64,000 bases of DNA from Bacteroides sp. Lineage in GTDB: Bacteria > Bacteroidota > Bacteroidia > Bacteroidales > Bacteroidaceae. The notes below the pieces were generated by a model. It was not told the DNA's origin. It worked only from the letters and a program-made list of their open reading frames with translations, and did not search any database. Position numbers and translations under genes: made by a program. The stretch covers positions 1 to 64,000 of the forward strand of contig JALCME010000004.1 in NCBI GenBank assembly GCA_022648295.1. Direction: 5' to 3'. Shown in pieces: positions 25,839 through 34,841 of this stretch. Each line of letters starts with the position of its first letter. The stretch's first letter is position 1.

Positions 25839-26801
25839 ATGGAATTCCTAAAATCTTTATTTTCCGGTAAAGCAGAAGATCCGGAAACCGAAAAACAAAA
25901 GAACGATCAAAAAAACTTCGAAATATTCAAGTACGATGGCATGAGAGCGCAACGCATGGGACGCCCGGATTATGCTATAAAATGCTTCAAAGAAGCCCTT
26001 GCTTTGGAGGAAGATTTTGAGACCATGAGCTATCTGACTCAGATTTACATCCAGACAAGCGATTTAAATGAGGCAAAAAGTTTGCTGGAGCAAATGATTA
26101 ACCTGGACCCTGAACATATAGACAGTTACCTCTCTTTGGCCAATGTTTGTTTTCTGCAAGAGGACTACCAAACGATGACAGAAGTAGTTAATAAGGCGAT
26201 TGAAATTGAAGAAGGGAATGCGACCGCCCACTATCTTCTGGGTAAAGCCTATCAAGCGTTGGAGGATTGGTTGATGTCCATCGCAGAACTCACCAGAGCT
26301 ATCCTCCTGAAAGACGATTTCAGTGAGGCCCGTCTGCTACGCGCTGAAATACTCATCAAACTAGAACAATACGAAGATGCTACGGAGGATATTGACGCCA
26401 TCCTGTCACAAAACCCGGAAGAAGAAAGTGCTTTAATTCTGCGTGGAAAGGTAAAAGAAGCTATCGGAAAGGAGGAAGAAGCAGAAAAAGATTATCGACA
26501 TATCACCGAACTAAATCCTTTTAACGAAGAAGCATTCCTCGCTTTAGGGCAACTTTACATCAACGCCAAGAAGATGACTGAAGCCATTGAGGTCTTTGAT
26601 GAAGCCATTGACCTGAATCCTAACTTTGCCCAAGCCTATCATGAACGGGGGAAAGCCAAATTGCTGAATGGGGATAAAGAGGGATCCATTGAAGATATGA
26701 AAAAAGGACTGGAATTAAGCCCTAAGAAAGCCCAAAGCATTAGCGGTGAATATGGGAATCTACAGGGGAATAATGCAAGTAGCAATATTCTGGGACTTTA
26801 A
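25839..26801 (+). CDS. Tetratricopeptide repeat protein
   Basis: A 320-residue protein with no signal peptide. It consists of about seven or eight TPR units from residue 30 to the end, for example PDYAIKCFKEALALEEDFE, NEAKSLLEQMINLDPEHIDS, TEAIEVFDEAIDLNPNFAQA and KEGSIEDMKKGLELSPKKAQ, each with the W/L-G-Y-A-F-A-P pattern of TPRs. It is probably a cytoplasmic scaffold protein; its partner is unknown. It is 31 bp downstream of recQ and 26 bp upstream of the nuclease/phosphatase-fold gene and may be co-transcribed with both, but no functional link is apparent. Confidence 0.85.
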   Translation: MEFLKSLFSGKAEDPETEKQKNDQKNFEIFKYDGMRAQRMGRPDYAIKCFKEALALEEDFETMSYLTQIYIQTSDLNEAKSLLEQMINLDPEHIDSYLSLANVCFLQEDYQTMTEVVNKAIEIEEGNATAHYLLGKAYQALEDWLMSIAELTRAILLKDDFSEARLLRAEILIKLEQYEDATEDIDAILSQNPEEESALILRGKVKEAIGKEEEAEKDYRHITELNPFNEEAFLALGQLYINAKKMTEAIEVFDEAIDLNPNFAQAYHERGKAKLLNGDKEGSIEDMKKGLELSPKKAQSISGEYGNLQGNNASSNILGL

Positions 26802-26826
26802 TTTCTAAATTCAAAATACATCATCT

Positions 26827-27579
26827 ATGAAAACAAGTATTAAATTCTTCTTTTGCTTTCTTTTTTCTGCTACCGCTGCATTGGCACAGAACGTTACGGT
26901 AAACATCGTATCATATAATACCCATAACTGCATCGGAATGGATAAAAAGCTCGACTATCAACGCATTGCCGATGTCATTAACAAGACGTCTCCGGACATC
27001 GTTTCGCTACAAGAATTAGATAGCGTAACCAAAAGGAACGACAAATTTGTTCTGCAGGAATTAGAAGAGCGTACTCAAATGCATGCTTTCTATGCATCCG
27101 CTATTCATTTTCAGGGAGGAAGCTACGGCATAGGTATCTTGTCCAAAGAGCAACCTTTGCAATGCCGGATTATTCCAATGCCCGGACGTGAAGAGAAGCG
27201 CACTATGATTATAGCCGAATACAAGGACTATGTCTTTTGTGCCACCCACCAGTCGCTCACTCCACAAGACCAGCTGGCATCCGTACCTTTAATAAAGAAA
27301 GCATTGAAAGGGATAAAGAAGCCCATATTAATGGCGGGAGATATGAACTCCCGCCCTACAAGCCAATCTCAACAAAAACTGAGGAAGATATTCACCCCGT
27401 TAAATGAGACAAGCGCCTGCACATTTCCTGCGAATCATCCGGATGAATGCATTGACTACATCTACGGCTACAAGAAGAACGATTATGTTTTTAACGTGCA
27501 AAAGAGGGAAGTAATTGAAGAACCTGTTGCATCAGACCATCGCCCCATACAAGTCATTGTCCGGATAGCTCCCAAATAA
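26827..27579 (+). CDS. Secreted endonuclease/exonuclease/phosphatase family protein
   Basis: A 250-residue protein with a signal peptide cleaved near ALAQ (residue 21), then one EEP domain. Visible motifs are VSYNTHNCIGMD (Asn of the metal site), VSLQELDSVTKRND (catalytic Glu), ATHQSL, MAGDMNSRPTS (Asp/Asn of the active site), IDYIYGY and ASDHRPIQVIVRI (final Asp-His). All catalytic residues appear intact. Family members include DNase I-like nucleases, sphingomyelinases and inositol-phosphate phosphatases. The secreted form with a small domain suggests a periplasmic phosphodiesterase or phosphatase; the substrate cannot be told from sequence. Confidence 0.88.
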   Translation: MKTSIKFFFCFLFSATAALAQNVTVNIVSYNTHNCIGMDKKLDYQRIADVINKTSPDIVSLQELDSVTKRNDKFVLQELEERTQMHAFYASAIHFQGGSYGIGILSKEQPLQCRIIPMPGREEKRTMIIAEYKDYVFCATHQSLTPQDQLASVPLIKKALKGIKKPILMAGDMNSRPTSQSQQKLRKIFTPLNETSACTFPANHPDECIDYIYGYKKNDYVFNVQKREVIEEPVASDHRPIQVIVRIAPK

Positions 27580-27603
27580 AAAATAGTCTGTTTGAAGAGA
27601 TCA

Positions 27604-28260
27604 TTATAGAATTAAATAGATTGCAATGATATGACACAAGCTTCCTCCGAGAACGAAGAAGTGAAAAACAGTATGCATATACCTTATATTAACCAGCGAA
27701 TAAAACCCCGCACCAATAATATAAGAAGCTCCACCACCCATAAGCCAATACAAGGAAGCCAGCTCCCCATTTCTACCTAAGGCGCCAATCAACGGTTTAA
27801 AAGCAATAAGTATGGAACATCCCATCACAACATAACAAACCGTCTCCACATAACTATGTTTGGTTGATTTTCTAAAGCTGATCCATACACCGATAAGTGC
27901 CGAAAGCCATATAAAAGCAAATAAGGACCATCCCCATACTCCCTCCATTCTAAGTGTGATCAAGGTAAAGGGTGTGTATGTTCCGGCTATGTGCACATAA
28001 ATCAATGCGTGATCAAATCTCTGAAGCAACAGCTTCCTCCTTCCCTCCCTGCGGCTATGATACAAAGTTGATACTGTATAGCAGGAAAGCATTCCGAAAA
28101 GGTAAACAAGCACACTACCGACTTCCCACAAGCCTCCGTCCCGAAGAAAAGCCTTTGATAAAAGGACATAGGCCGCAATTCCTCCTAAAAGAATACCCGC
28201 GGCGTGAGACAAAGCATTCGCCAATTCCTCCCCTCGAGAATATGTTCTTATTCTACTCAA
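27604..28260 (-). CDS. Hemolysin III / PAQR-family membrane protein (YqfA-like)
   Basis: A seven-helix inner-membrane protein. Family features: EELANALSHAAGILLGG at the N-terminus, CYTVSTLYHS (the conserved Ser/His of the zinc-dependent PAQR core), FDHALIYVHIAGTYTPFTLI, and MHTVFHFFVLGGSLCHIIAI with the last metal-binding His residues. The hemolytic activity of the namesake is doubtful; PAQR relatives are membrane hydrolases or homeostasis factors. No ATG suits the start. The TTG at 28258-28260 gives 218 residues. A TTG ten codons further upstream lies inside the sequence CAAAGATA (28288-28295), a good leftward -7 box, so the shorter start is preferred. Confidence 0.88.
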   Translation of the reverse strand: MSRIRTYSRGEELANALSHAAGILLGGIAAYVLLSKAFLRDGGLWEVGSVLVYLFGMLSCYTVSTLYHSRREGRRKLLLQRFDHALIYVHIAGTYTPFTLITLRMEGVWGWSLFAFIWLSALIGVWISFRKSTKHSYVETVCYVVMGCSILIAFKPLIGALGRNGELASLYWLMGGGASYIIGAGFYSLVNIRYMHTVFHFFVLGGSLCHIIAIYLIL

Positions 28261-28470
28261 AATGGTTTGATTTTTAAAGGTACGGCGCAAAGATATAACA
28301 TTTTGGCAAATACCTTTATGAAATAGAACAAGAGAAAAGAGGTATTATGCTTTCCCCGTTTGAGAAAACAGATAACCTGAATATCTCCCGGAATTTTTTT
28401 AATTCCGTCCAGGACCGTTTTTATATGATATGAAAGCTTGCATAGCACTAAACACAAAAAAATATCATAT

Positions 28471-28504
28471 TTTGCTTGTATATTAAATAAAAGTATTACT
28501 TTTG
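28471..28504 (+). promoter_or_regulatory. Promoter of the Phe/Tyr operon
   Basis: TTTGCTTG (28471-28478) and TACTTTTG (28497-28504) form a Bacteroides-type promoter; the spacing is 22 bp from TTTG or 18 bp from the following TTG. The transcript would start near 28511, about 25 bases before the leader-peptide ATG. The 230 bases between the hemolysin III gene and this promoter hold nothing else but a small CGGAATT/AATTCCG hairpin at 28389-28407. Confidence 0.65.
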
Positions 28505-28536
28505 TCCCGAAATTAAAACAAAATAAGAAAACAAGT

Positions 28537-28623
28537 ATGAATCTGTTTACATACACATTTTACTTCTTCTTTTACTTTTACTTTAGCAACAAAGTGGAGC
28601 GGGAGTTTGTATGTGTCAAGTGA
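28537..28623 (+). CDS. Phe/Tyr-rich leader peptide of the pheA attenuator
   Basis: A 28-codon open frame starting at the ATG at 28537. Residues 4-16 read FTYTFYFFFYFYF, so 11 of 13 are Phe or Tyr; the whole peptide has 8 Phe and 4 Tyr. It lies between the operon promoter and a terminator hairpin directly in front of pheA, which makes phenylalanine and tyrosine supply the obvious signal. Ribosomes short of Phe-tRNA or Tyr-tRNA would stall in this run. Codons 20-23 overlap the sequence TGGAGCGGGA (28595-28604), the left arm of the proposed antiterminator. A longer in-frame ORF begins upstream at 28438, but its start lies before the promoter, so the 28-codon form is the real one. No Shine-Dalgarno sequence is seen, as is usual in this phylum. 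Confidence 0.88.
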   Translation: MNLFTYTFYFFFYFYFSNKVEREFVCVK

Positions 28624-28701
28624 CAGTGATGCTTAAGAACTGAAAGAACTTAAATAAAAATATAAAGTCCCGCTCCAATCATGGATGCGGGATTTTTTTT
28701 T
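28595..28701 (+). terminator. Transcription attenuator of the Phe/Tyr operon
   Basis: Terminator: TCCCGC (28668-28673) pairs with GCGGGA (28687-28692), with an inner CCA/TGG, followed by nine T (28693-28701). Antiterminator: TGGAGCGGGA (28595-28604), within the leader peptide, is perfectly complementary over 10 bases to TCCCGCTCCA (28668-28677) and would sequester the left terminator arm. Ribosome stalling at the Phe/Tyr run leaves the antiterminator arm free, so transcription continues; full translation covers it, so the terminator forms. pheA starts 11 bases after the T run. Confidence 0.88.
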
Positions 28702-28711
28702 AAAGAACAAT

Positions 28712-29554
28712 ATGAAGAAAATAGCCATTCAGGGAACATTAGGCTCGTATCACGACATTGCCGCACATAAGTATTTCAATGGAGAAGAAATAGAGTTAAT
28801 CTGTTGCAACACCTTTGAGGATGTCTTTGCGGCCATAAAAAAAGACAGCCAGACCATCGGAATGTTAGCCATAGAAAATACTATTGCAGGTAGCTTGCTG
28901 CACAACAATGAACTTCTACGGCAAAGCGGAGCACTGATCATTGGAGAATACAAGTTGCGCATTTCACATTGCTTTGCATGTTTACCGGAAGAAGACTGGA
29001 AAGACATCACGGAAGTGAATTCGCATCCCATAGCACTGATGCAATGCCGGGAATTTCTAGCACGACATCCAAGAATAAGGTTAGTGGAAAGTGAGGATAC
29101 CGCTCTTAGTGCCGAAACAATCAAACGGGAAAACCAGAAAGGACATGCAGCGATCTGCTCCAAAGCCGCAGCCCAACTATACGGATTAAAAATATTGGAA
29201 GAAGGCATTGAAACGAACAAGCATAATTTCACTCGCTTTTTAATCGTAGCAGATCCATGGCAGGTTGATGAACTGAGCCGCAATAAAGTTCAGAATAAGG
29301 CAAGCATGGTATTCACCCTGCCGCATACGGAAGGAAGCTTGTCGCAAGTACTATCCATTCTTTCATTCTACCGCATTAACTTAACAAAAATCCAGTCACT
29401 CCCTATTATCGGAAGGGAATGGGAATACCAGTTTTACGTAGACATTGCGTTTAGCGATTTATTAAAATATAAACAAGCTATTGCAGCCATCACACCGTTA
29501 ACTAAGGAACTTAAAATTTTAGGGGAATATGCAGAAGGAAAATCAAGCATTTAG
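28712..29554 (+). CDS. pheA: Prephenate dehydratase
   Basis: Converts prephenate to phenylpyruvate in phenylalanine synthesis; cytoplasmic, 280 residues, without a fused chorismate mutase (that activity is on the DAHP synthase two genes downstream). The PDT domain has IAIQGTLGSYHDIAAHKYF at the start, LAIENTIAGSLLHN and KHNFTRFLIVA, the last containing the catalytic TRF. A C-terminal ACT domain (about 195-275; GSLSQVLSILSFYRINLTKI then QSLPI) is where phenylalanine is expected to bind for feedback. The Met at 28712 is the natural start; an in-frame ATG nine codons upstream lies in the attenuator. Expression should be controlled by the leader at 28537-28701. The 3' end overlaps the aminotransferase gene by 26 bp. 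Confidence 0.97.
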   Translation: MKKIAIQGTLGSYHDIAAHKYFNGEEIELICCNTFEDVFAAIKKDSQTIGMLAIENTIAGSLLHNNELLRQSGALIIGEYKLRISHCFACLPEEDWKDITEVNSHPIALMQCREFLARHPRIRLVESEDTALSAETIKRENQKGHAAICSKAAAQLYGLKILEEGIETNKHNFTRFLIVADPWQVDELSRNKVQNKASMVFTLPHTEGSLSQVLSILSFYRINLTKIQSLPIIGREWEYQFYVDIAFSDLLKYKQAIAAITPLTKELKILGEYAEGKSSI

Positions 29555-30716
29555 CATAAAACCGGCTGACAGGCTGGCCGGTGTGAGTGAATACTACTTC
29601 TCAAGAAAATTGAAAGAAGTAGCTCAAATGAATGCCGATGGCATGGATGTCATCAGTTTGGGAGTGGGAAGCCCCGATATGCCGCCTTCGGAAAAAACGA
29701 TCCAAACATTATGCATGGAGGCACAGAATCCTGACGGGCATGGATATCAACCTTATGTGGGCATCCCTGAATTGCGCAACGGATTTGCCAAATGGTACCG
29801 GAAATGGTATGGAGTGGAACTGGACCCAAAGACGGAAATACAACCACTCATTGGTTCTAAAGAAGGTATTCTCCACGTCACACTGGCTTTTGTTAATCCG
29901 GGAGACCAGGTACTGGTACCAAATCCGGGCTACCCTACTTATACTTCACTGAGTAAAATACTTGGTGCGGAAGTCGTTAATTATAACTTAAAGGAAGAGA
30001 GCGGTTGGATGCCCGACTTTGAAGAGCTGGAAAAGATGGATATGAGCCGCGTCAAGTTGATGTGGACCAATTATCCCAATATGCCGACCGGAGCGAACGC
30101 AACACCGGAACTCTATGAAAAGTTAGTGAACTTTGCTCGTCGCAAAGGTATCGTAATAGTGAACGACAATCCATACAGTTTCATACTAAACGACCACCCG
30201 CTAAGTATTCTTAGCGTACCGGGAGCAAAAGAATGCTGCATCGAATTTAATTCCATGAGCAAGAGCCACAACATGCCCGGCTGGAGAATTGCTATGCTAG
30301 CAAGTAATGCTGAATTTATCCAATGGGTACTGAAAGTAAAAAGCAACATTGACAGCGGCATGTTTCGTGCCATGCAACTAGCTGCTACAACAGCCCTTGA
30401 AGCGGAAGCAGAATGGTATACGGGAAATAACAGGAACTATCATAACCGTCGCCAACTGGCCGGGGAAATTATGGAAGCATTAGGATGTACCTATGACGAG
30501 AATCAGGTAGGAATGTTTCTCTGGGGAAAAATACCGGATACTTATGCCGACGTGGAAGAATTGACCGAACAGGTATTGCACCAGGCACACGTATTCATTA
30601 CTCCGGGCTTTATTTTCGGCTCTAATGGAAAACGCTTCATCCGCATATCACTTTGTTGCAAAGATGCTAAATTAGCAGAAGCGTTGAAAAGGATAAAAGA
30701 TATGCAAAAAAAATAG
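29529..30716 (+). CDS. PLP-dependent class I/II aminotransferase (Phe/Tyr operon)
   Basis: A 395-residue fold-type I aminotransferase. Motifs: VISLGVGSPDMPPSE, YQPYVGIPELRNGFAKWY, IGSKEGILHVTLAFVNPGD, NYPNMPTGANA, NDNPYSFIL (PLP-contacting Asp), FNSMSKSHNMPGWRIAM with the Schiff-base Lys, and RFIRISLCC with the substrate-binding Arg. It resembles aspartate/LL-DAP-type enzymes of Bacteroidetes. Placed between pheA and the DAHP synthase-chorismate mutase, it most likely transaminates phenylpyruvate and 4-hydroxyphenylpyruvate, the final step to Phe and Tyr. Transamination of prephenate cannot be excluded. Translational coupling with pheA is suggested by the 26-bp overlap. Confidence 0.93.
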   Translation: MQKENQAFSIKPADRLAGVSEYYFSRKLKEVAQMNADGMDVISLGVGSPDMPPSEKTIQTLCMEAQNPDGHGYQPYVGIPELRNGFAKWYRKWYGVELDPKTEIQPLIGSKEGILHVTLAFVNPGDQVLVPNPGYPTYTSLSKILGAEVVNYNLKEESGWMPDFEELEKMDMSRVKLMWTNYPNMPTGANATPELYEKLVNFARRKGIVIVNDNPYSFILNDHPLSILSVPGAKECCIEFNSMSKSHNMPGWRIAMLASNAEFIQWVLKVKSNIDSGMFRAMQLAATTALEAEAEWYTGNNRNYHNRRQLAGEIMEALGCTYDENQVGMFLWGKIPDTYADVEELTEQVLHQAHVFITPGFIFGSNGKRFIRISLCCKDAKLAEALKRIKDMQKK

Positions 30717-30779
30717 TTCAAGGACAAAGACACAAAGAACAAGTATAACTGAAATAAACAATTAAAAAACAAGATAAAT

Positions 30780-31847
30780 ATGGAACTCGAATTAGAATCA
30801 ATTCTGCTACCAGGCATAGAAGACAAACGCCCATTGGTCATTGCCGGTCCGTGTAGTGCGGAAACAGAAGAACAAGTAATGTCTACCGCTAAACAGCTGG
30901 CGGAAAAGGGACTGAAAATATACCGTGCCGGAATATGGAAACCCCGCACCAAACCGGGTGGTTTCGAAGGTGTAGGAGTAGAAGGGTTAGCCTGGCTAAA
31001 AGAGGTGAAAAAAGAGACAGGCATGTATGTATGCACCGAAGTGGCTACCGCCAAACATGTATATGAGGCATTAAAAGCAGGAATTGACATGTTATGGGTA
31101 GGGGCACGTACTACAGCTAATCCATTTGCCGTACAGGAAATAGCAGATGCTCTAAAGGGAGTGGACATTCCGGTTTTGGTAAAGAATCCTGTTAATCCTG
31201 ATCTGGAACTATGGATAGGCGCTCTGGAGCGCATCAATAATGCCGGATTGAAACGCCTCGGTGTAATTCACCGTGGTTTCAGTAGCTATGATAAAAAAAT
31301 ATATCGTAACTTACCTCAATGGCATATTCCCATCGAGTTACGTCGTCGTATTCCCAATTTACCGATTATATGCGACCCGAGCCATATAGGCGGAAAACGT
31401 GAATTAATTGCTCCTCTAAGCCAACAGGCTATGGATTTGGGATTCAACGGACTGATTATAGAAAGCCATTGTGATCCGGACTGCGCATGGAGTGATGCCG
31501 CCCAACAAATAACCCCGGATGTCTTGGATTACATTCTCAATCTACTTGTTATCAGAAAAGAAATACAAAGTACCGAGAATCTTAGCCAACTTCGCAAACA
31601 AATTGATGAATGCGATAACAATCTGATTCAGGAACTATCCAAGCGTATGCGTATTGCCCGCGAAATAGGAACTTACAAGAAAGAACACGATATGACCATT
31701 CTGCAAACAGGACGTTACAATGAAATTCTGGAAAAACGTGGTTCACAGGGGGCTCTTTGTGGTATGGATGCCGAATTCATCAAAAAAGTATTCGAAGCAA
31801 TACATGAAGAAAGCGTCAGACAACAAATGGAAATCATTAACAAATAG
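30780..31847 (+). CDS. Bifunctional DAHP synthase / chorismate mutase
   Basis: A 355-residue fusion. Residues 1-262 are a DAHP synthase of the KDPG-aldolase-like (AroA-beta/type I-beta) class, joining PEP and erythrose 4-phosphate at the entry of the shikimate pathway: VIAGPCSAETEEQV, KIYRAGIWKPRTKPGGFEGV (PEP binding), ICDPSHIGGKRE and IESHCDPDCAWSDA. Residues 270-355 are an AroQ-type chorismate mutase with LRKQIDECDNNLIQELSKRM and KKEHDMTILQTGRYNEIL. The fused mutase usually acts as the sensor domain for prephenate or chorismate feedback. It supplies prephenate to PheA and TyrA encoded on either side. There is a 63-bp gap after the aminotransferase gene and a 14-bp gap before tyrA. Confidence 0.96.
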   Translation: MELELESILLPGIEDKRPLVIAGPCSAETEEQVMSTAKQLAEKGLKIYRAGIWKPRTKPGGFEGVGVEGLAWLKEVKKETGMYVCTEVATAKHVYEALKAGIDMLWVGARTTANPFAVQEIADALKGVDIPVLVKNPVNPDLELWIGALERINNAGLKRLGVIHRGFSSYDKKIYRNLPQWHIPIELRRRIPNLPIICDPSHIGGKRELIAPLSQQAMDLGFNGLIIESHCDPDCAWSDAAQQITPDVLDYILNLLVIRKEIQSTENLSQLRKQIDECDNNLIQELSKRMRIAREIGTYKKEHDMTILQTGRYNEILEKRGSQGALCGMDAEFIKKVFEAIHEESVRQQMEIINK

Positions 31848-31861
31848 AGAAGATAAAAGTC

Positions 31862-32635
31862 ATGAGAATACTTATATTGGGAGCCGGGAAAATGGGTTCT
31901 TTCTTTACCGACTTGCTAAGCTTCGAACACGAAACAGCAGTGTTTGATATTAATCCGCATCAATTGCGGTTTGTATACAACACCTACCGTTTTACAAAAC
32001 TGGAAGAGATCAAAGAGTTTGAACCTGAACTGGTTATCAATGCCGTAACCGTGAAATATACATTGGAAGCCTTTCACAGCATATTGCCAGCACTGCCCCA
32101 AAACTGCATCATCAGTGATATAGCTTCGGTAAAAACTGGTTTGAAGAAGTTCTACGAAGAGAGCGGTTTCCGCTATGTATCAACTCACCCTATGTTTGGA
32201 CCCACTTTTGCCAGTCTTAACAACTTAGGCAATGAAAGCGCCATCATTATCAGTGAAAGCGATCATCTGGGAAAAGTCTTCTTTAAAGACCTGTACAGCA
32301 GACTAAACCTGAATATCTTCGACTATACATTTGACGAACACGATAAAACTGTAGCATATTCATTATCTATTCCATTTGTTTCCACTTTTGTTTTTGCAGC
32401 AGTGATGAAACATCAGGAAGCACCGGGAACTACGTTTAAAAAACACATGGCCATAGCCAAGGGATTATTGAATGAAGACGATTATCTTCTACAAGAGATT
32501 TTATTCAATCCCCGTACCCCCGCTCAAGTAGAAAATATTCGCCTGGAATTGAAAAAGCTCTTGGAAATCATTAATAATAAGGATGCCGAAGGAATGAAGA
32601 AATACCTCACTCGCATTCGCGAAAACATTAAATAA
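31862..32635 (+). CDS. tyrA: Prephenate dehydrogenase
   Basis: Oxidises and decarboxylates prephenate to 4-hydroxyphenylpyruvate for tyrosine synthesis; cytoplasmic, 257 residues, a short single-domain form without an ACT or mutase domain. Visible features are the Rossmann glycine-rich loop ILILGAGKMGSFFTDLL, ISDIASVKTGL, THPMFGPTFASL with the catalytic His of the family, and ISESDHLGKV. The C-terminal helical dimerisation part is FDEHDKTVAYSLSIPFVSTF. The last gene of the pheA operon; a strong terminator lies 30 bp downstream. Because tyrosine formation is in the same operon, the Tyr codons in the leader peptide make sense. Confidence 0.95.
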   Translation: MRILILGAGKMGSFFTDLLSFEHETAVFDINPHQLRFVYNTYRFTKLEEIKEFEPELVINAVTVKYTLEAFHSILPALPQNCIISDIASVKTGLKKFYEESGFRYVSTHPMFGPTFASLNNLGNESAIIISESDHLGKVFFKDLYSRLNLNIFDYTFDEHDKTVAYSLSIPFVSTFVFAAVMKHQEAPGTTFKKHMAIAKGLLNEDDYLLQEILFNPRTPAQVENIRLELKKLLEIINNKDAEGMKKYLTRIRENIK

Positions 32636-32665
32636 GCTGGCGTTTATTGAAAGAGCAAAACTTTT

Positions 32666-32727
32666 TTAGCCCTTACCAAAAATATATTAGCCCTTGCTAA
32701 AAAGTTTTTTGGTAAGGGCTAATTTTT
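32666..32727 (+). terminator. Rho-independent terminator of the Phe/Tyr operon
   Basis: TTAGCCCTTACCAAAAA (from 32666) pairs with TTTTTGGTAAGGGCTAA (ending 32722) over 17 bases; five T follow. An extra partial copy, TTAGCCCTTGC, lies in the loop (32688-32698). It separates tyrA from dnaG. Confidence 0.88.
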
Positions 32728-32759
32728 ATGCTAACTTTGTCTTTACTAATTGAAGCATA

Positions 32760-34841
32760 ATGATAGACCAACCTACTATAGACAGAATTATTGATGCGGC
32801 ACAAATTGTAGATGTCGTATCTGATTTTGTCACTTTGCGCAAACGGGGTGTGAACTATGTGGGACTGTGTCCCTTTCACGATGACAAGACTCCTTCCTTT
32901 TATGTATCGCCAGCTAAAGGGCTCTGCAAGTGTTTTGCCTGTGGAAAAGGAGGAAATGCGGTGCACTTCATTATGGAACATGAGCAAATGTCCTACCCTG
33001 AGGCACTGAAATATTTAGCAAAAAAATACGGTATTGAGGTAAAGGAACGGGAGCTCTCCAATGAAGAGAAGTTGGTCCAAAGCGAACGGGAAAGCTTGTT
33101 CATTGTAAATAACTTTGCACGGGACTACTTTCAGGACACACTTAAAAATCACGTAGATGGACGCAGCATCGGCATGGCTTATTTCCGCCAACGCGGTTTC
33201 CGGGATGATACCATAGAAAAATTCCAATTAGGCTATTGTACCGAAAGCCACGACGCACTGGCACAGGAGGCAATTAAAAAGGGATTTAAAAAAGAATACC
33301 TTGTCAAAACAGGTCTTTGCTACGAAACAGACGACCACCGTTTGCGCGATCGTTTTTGGGGAAGGGTTATATTTCCCGTACATACCCTGTCCGGCAAGGT
33401 GATTGCTTTTGGTGGGCGTGTGCTCAGTAGTCAGACTAAAGGAGTTAAAGTTAAATACGTCAACTCCCCCGAGTCTGAAATTTATCACAAAAGTAATGAA
33501 TTGTATGGCATCTATTTCGCCAAACAAGAAATTGTAAAACAAGACCGTTGCTTTCTGGTAGAGGGCTACACGGATGTGATTTCCATGCACCAATCCGGTG
33601 TGGAGAATGTGGTAGCCTCATCGGGTACGGCATTAACACCCGGACAAATCCGGCTCATTCATCGCTTCACCAACAACATTACCGTGCTTTATGATGGTGA
33701 TATGGCCGGCATCAAGGCTTCTATTCGTGGAATAGACATGCTCCTGGAAGAAGGTATGAACATTAAAGTATGTCTCCTTCCGGACGGAGAAGATCCGGAT
33801 TCCTTTGCCCGTCAGCACAATGCCGCAGAATTTCAAAGCTTCATACACGAACATGAAACCGACTTTATCCGCTTCAAGACCAATCTATTGCTTGAAGATG
33901 CAGGAAAGGACCCCATTAAACGTGCAGAATTAATCGGCAACATTGTACAAAGCATATCCGTTATCCCGGAAGCCATTATACGTGACGTATATATTAAGGA
34001 ATGCAGTCAACTACTGCACGTTGAAGATAAGTTACTCGTTTCGGAAGTGGCCAAACGTCGTGAAGTACAGCGTGAAAAACAGGCGGAACAGAAAGATCGG
34101 GAAAGAAGAAGAACCAATGCCCAGAATGAAGGTACACACTCCTCTGGCGAAGAGAGCGCACCAGCTAATTATTCAGGGAACATGCCTCCCTTCCCCATTA
34201 ATGAAGAAGAGGTTGGCAACAGTTCTTCACCCATACCGGAAGAAGAATATACCTCTTTTATTCCCCAAGAAGGAAAAGAGGGACAAGAATTTTATAAATA
34301 CGAACGCCTCATCTTGCAAATGGTAGTACGATATGGGGAAAGAGTGATGTGCAATATAGCAGACGAAGACGGCAAAGAAATCCCTATCACGGTTACGGAA
34401 TATGTCACTAACGACCTGAAAGTTGATGAATTGGCCTTTCATAACCCCTTGCACCGGCAAATATTAGCTGAAGCAGCATCCCACATTAAAGAGAATGGAT
34501 TTACCGCCGAGCGATACTTCTTGGCACATCCTGATCCTGCTATCAGTAGATTGAGCACGGACTTAATCAGCAATCGTTACCAACTTAGTAAATATCATTA
34601 TAAGAACCAGAAAATAGTAACAGACGAAGAGCGTCTCTACGAACTGGTTCCCGGACTAATGATCAACTTTAAATATGCCATCGTCACCGAAGAGTTGAAG
34701 CACATGATATTAGCCTTGCATGATCCGGCAATCATTTCTGACGATGAAAAGTGCAACTCACTGATGAAACGATACAATGAATTGAGAAGCGTACAAAGTA
34801 TTCTGGCTAAACGGCTGGGAGACCGGGTTGTACTCCACTAA
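32760..34841 (+). CDS. dnaG: DNA primase
   Basis: Synthesises RNA primers at the replication fork. The 693-residue protein has an N-terminal CHC2 zinc-binding domain ([18 protein letters not shown] ... [15 protein letters not shown], about 35-70). The catalytic core with Toprim motifs follows: [17 protein letters not shown] (acidic Glu) and [16 protein letters not shown]. After residue 430 comes a charged, low-complexity linker, then the C-terminal helicase-binding domain. The start at ATG 32760, 33 bases after the terminator of the Phe/Tyr operon, gives the usual [21 protein letters not shown]-terminus. Its stop codon shares bases with the folE stop (convergent, 4-bp overlap), so there is no room for a separate terminator. 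Confidence 0.97.
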   Translation: MIDQPTIDRIIDAAQIVDVVSDFVTLRKRGVNYVGLCPFHDDKTPSFYVSPAKGLCKCFACGKGGNAVHFIMEHEQMSYPEALKYLAKKYGIEVKERELSNEEKLVQSERESLFIVNNFARDYFQDTLKNHVDGRSIGMAYFRQRGFRDDTIEKFQLGYCTESHDALAQEAIKKGFKKEYLVKTGLCYETDDHRLRDRFWGRVIFPVHTLSGKVIAFGGRVLSSQTKGVKVKYVNSPESEIYHKSNELYGIYFAKQEIVKQDRCFLVEGYTDVISMHQSGVENVVASSGTALTPGQIRLIHRFTNNITVLYDGDMAGIKASIRGIDMLLEEGMNIKVCLLPDGEDPDSFARQHNAAEFQSFIHEHETDFIRFKTNLLLEDAGKDPIKRAELIGNIVQSISVIPEAIIRDVYIKECSQLLHVEDKLLVSEVAKRREVQREKQAEQKDRERRRTNAQNEGTHSSGEESAPANYSGNMPPFPINEEEVGNSSSPIPEEEYTSFIPQEGKEGQEFYKYERLILQMVVRYGERVMCNIADEDGKEIPITVTEYVTNDLKVDELAFHNPLHRQILAEAASHIKENGFTAERYFLAHPDPAISRLSTDLISNRYQLSKYHYKNQKIVTDEERLYELVPGLMINFKYAIVTEELKHMILALHDPAIISDDEKCNSLMKRYNELRSVQSILAKRLGDRVVLH

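Noticed and set aside
28438-28623. 61-codon ORF in the pheA leader region
   Set aside because: Its upstream part lies before the promoter -7 box at 28497-28504; only the last 28 codons from 28537 can be on the transcript.
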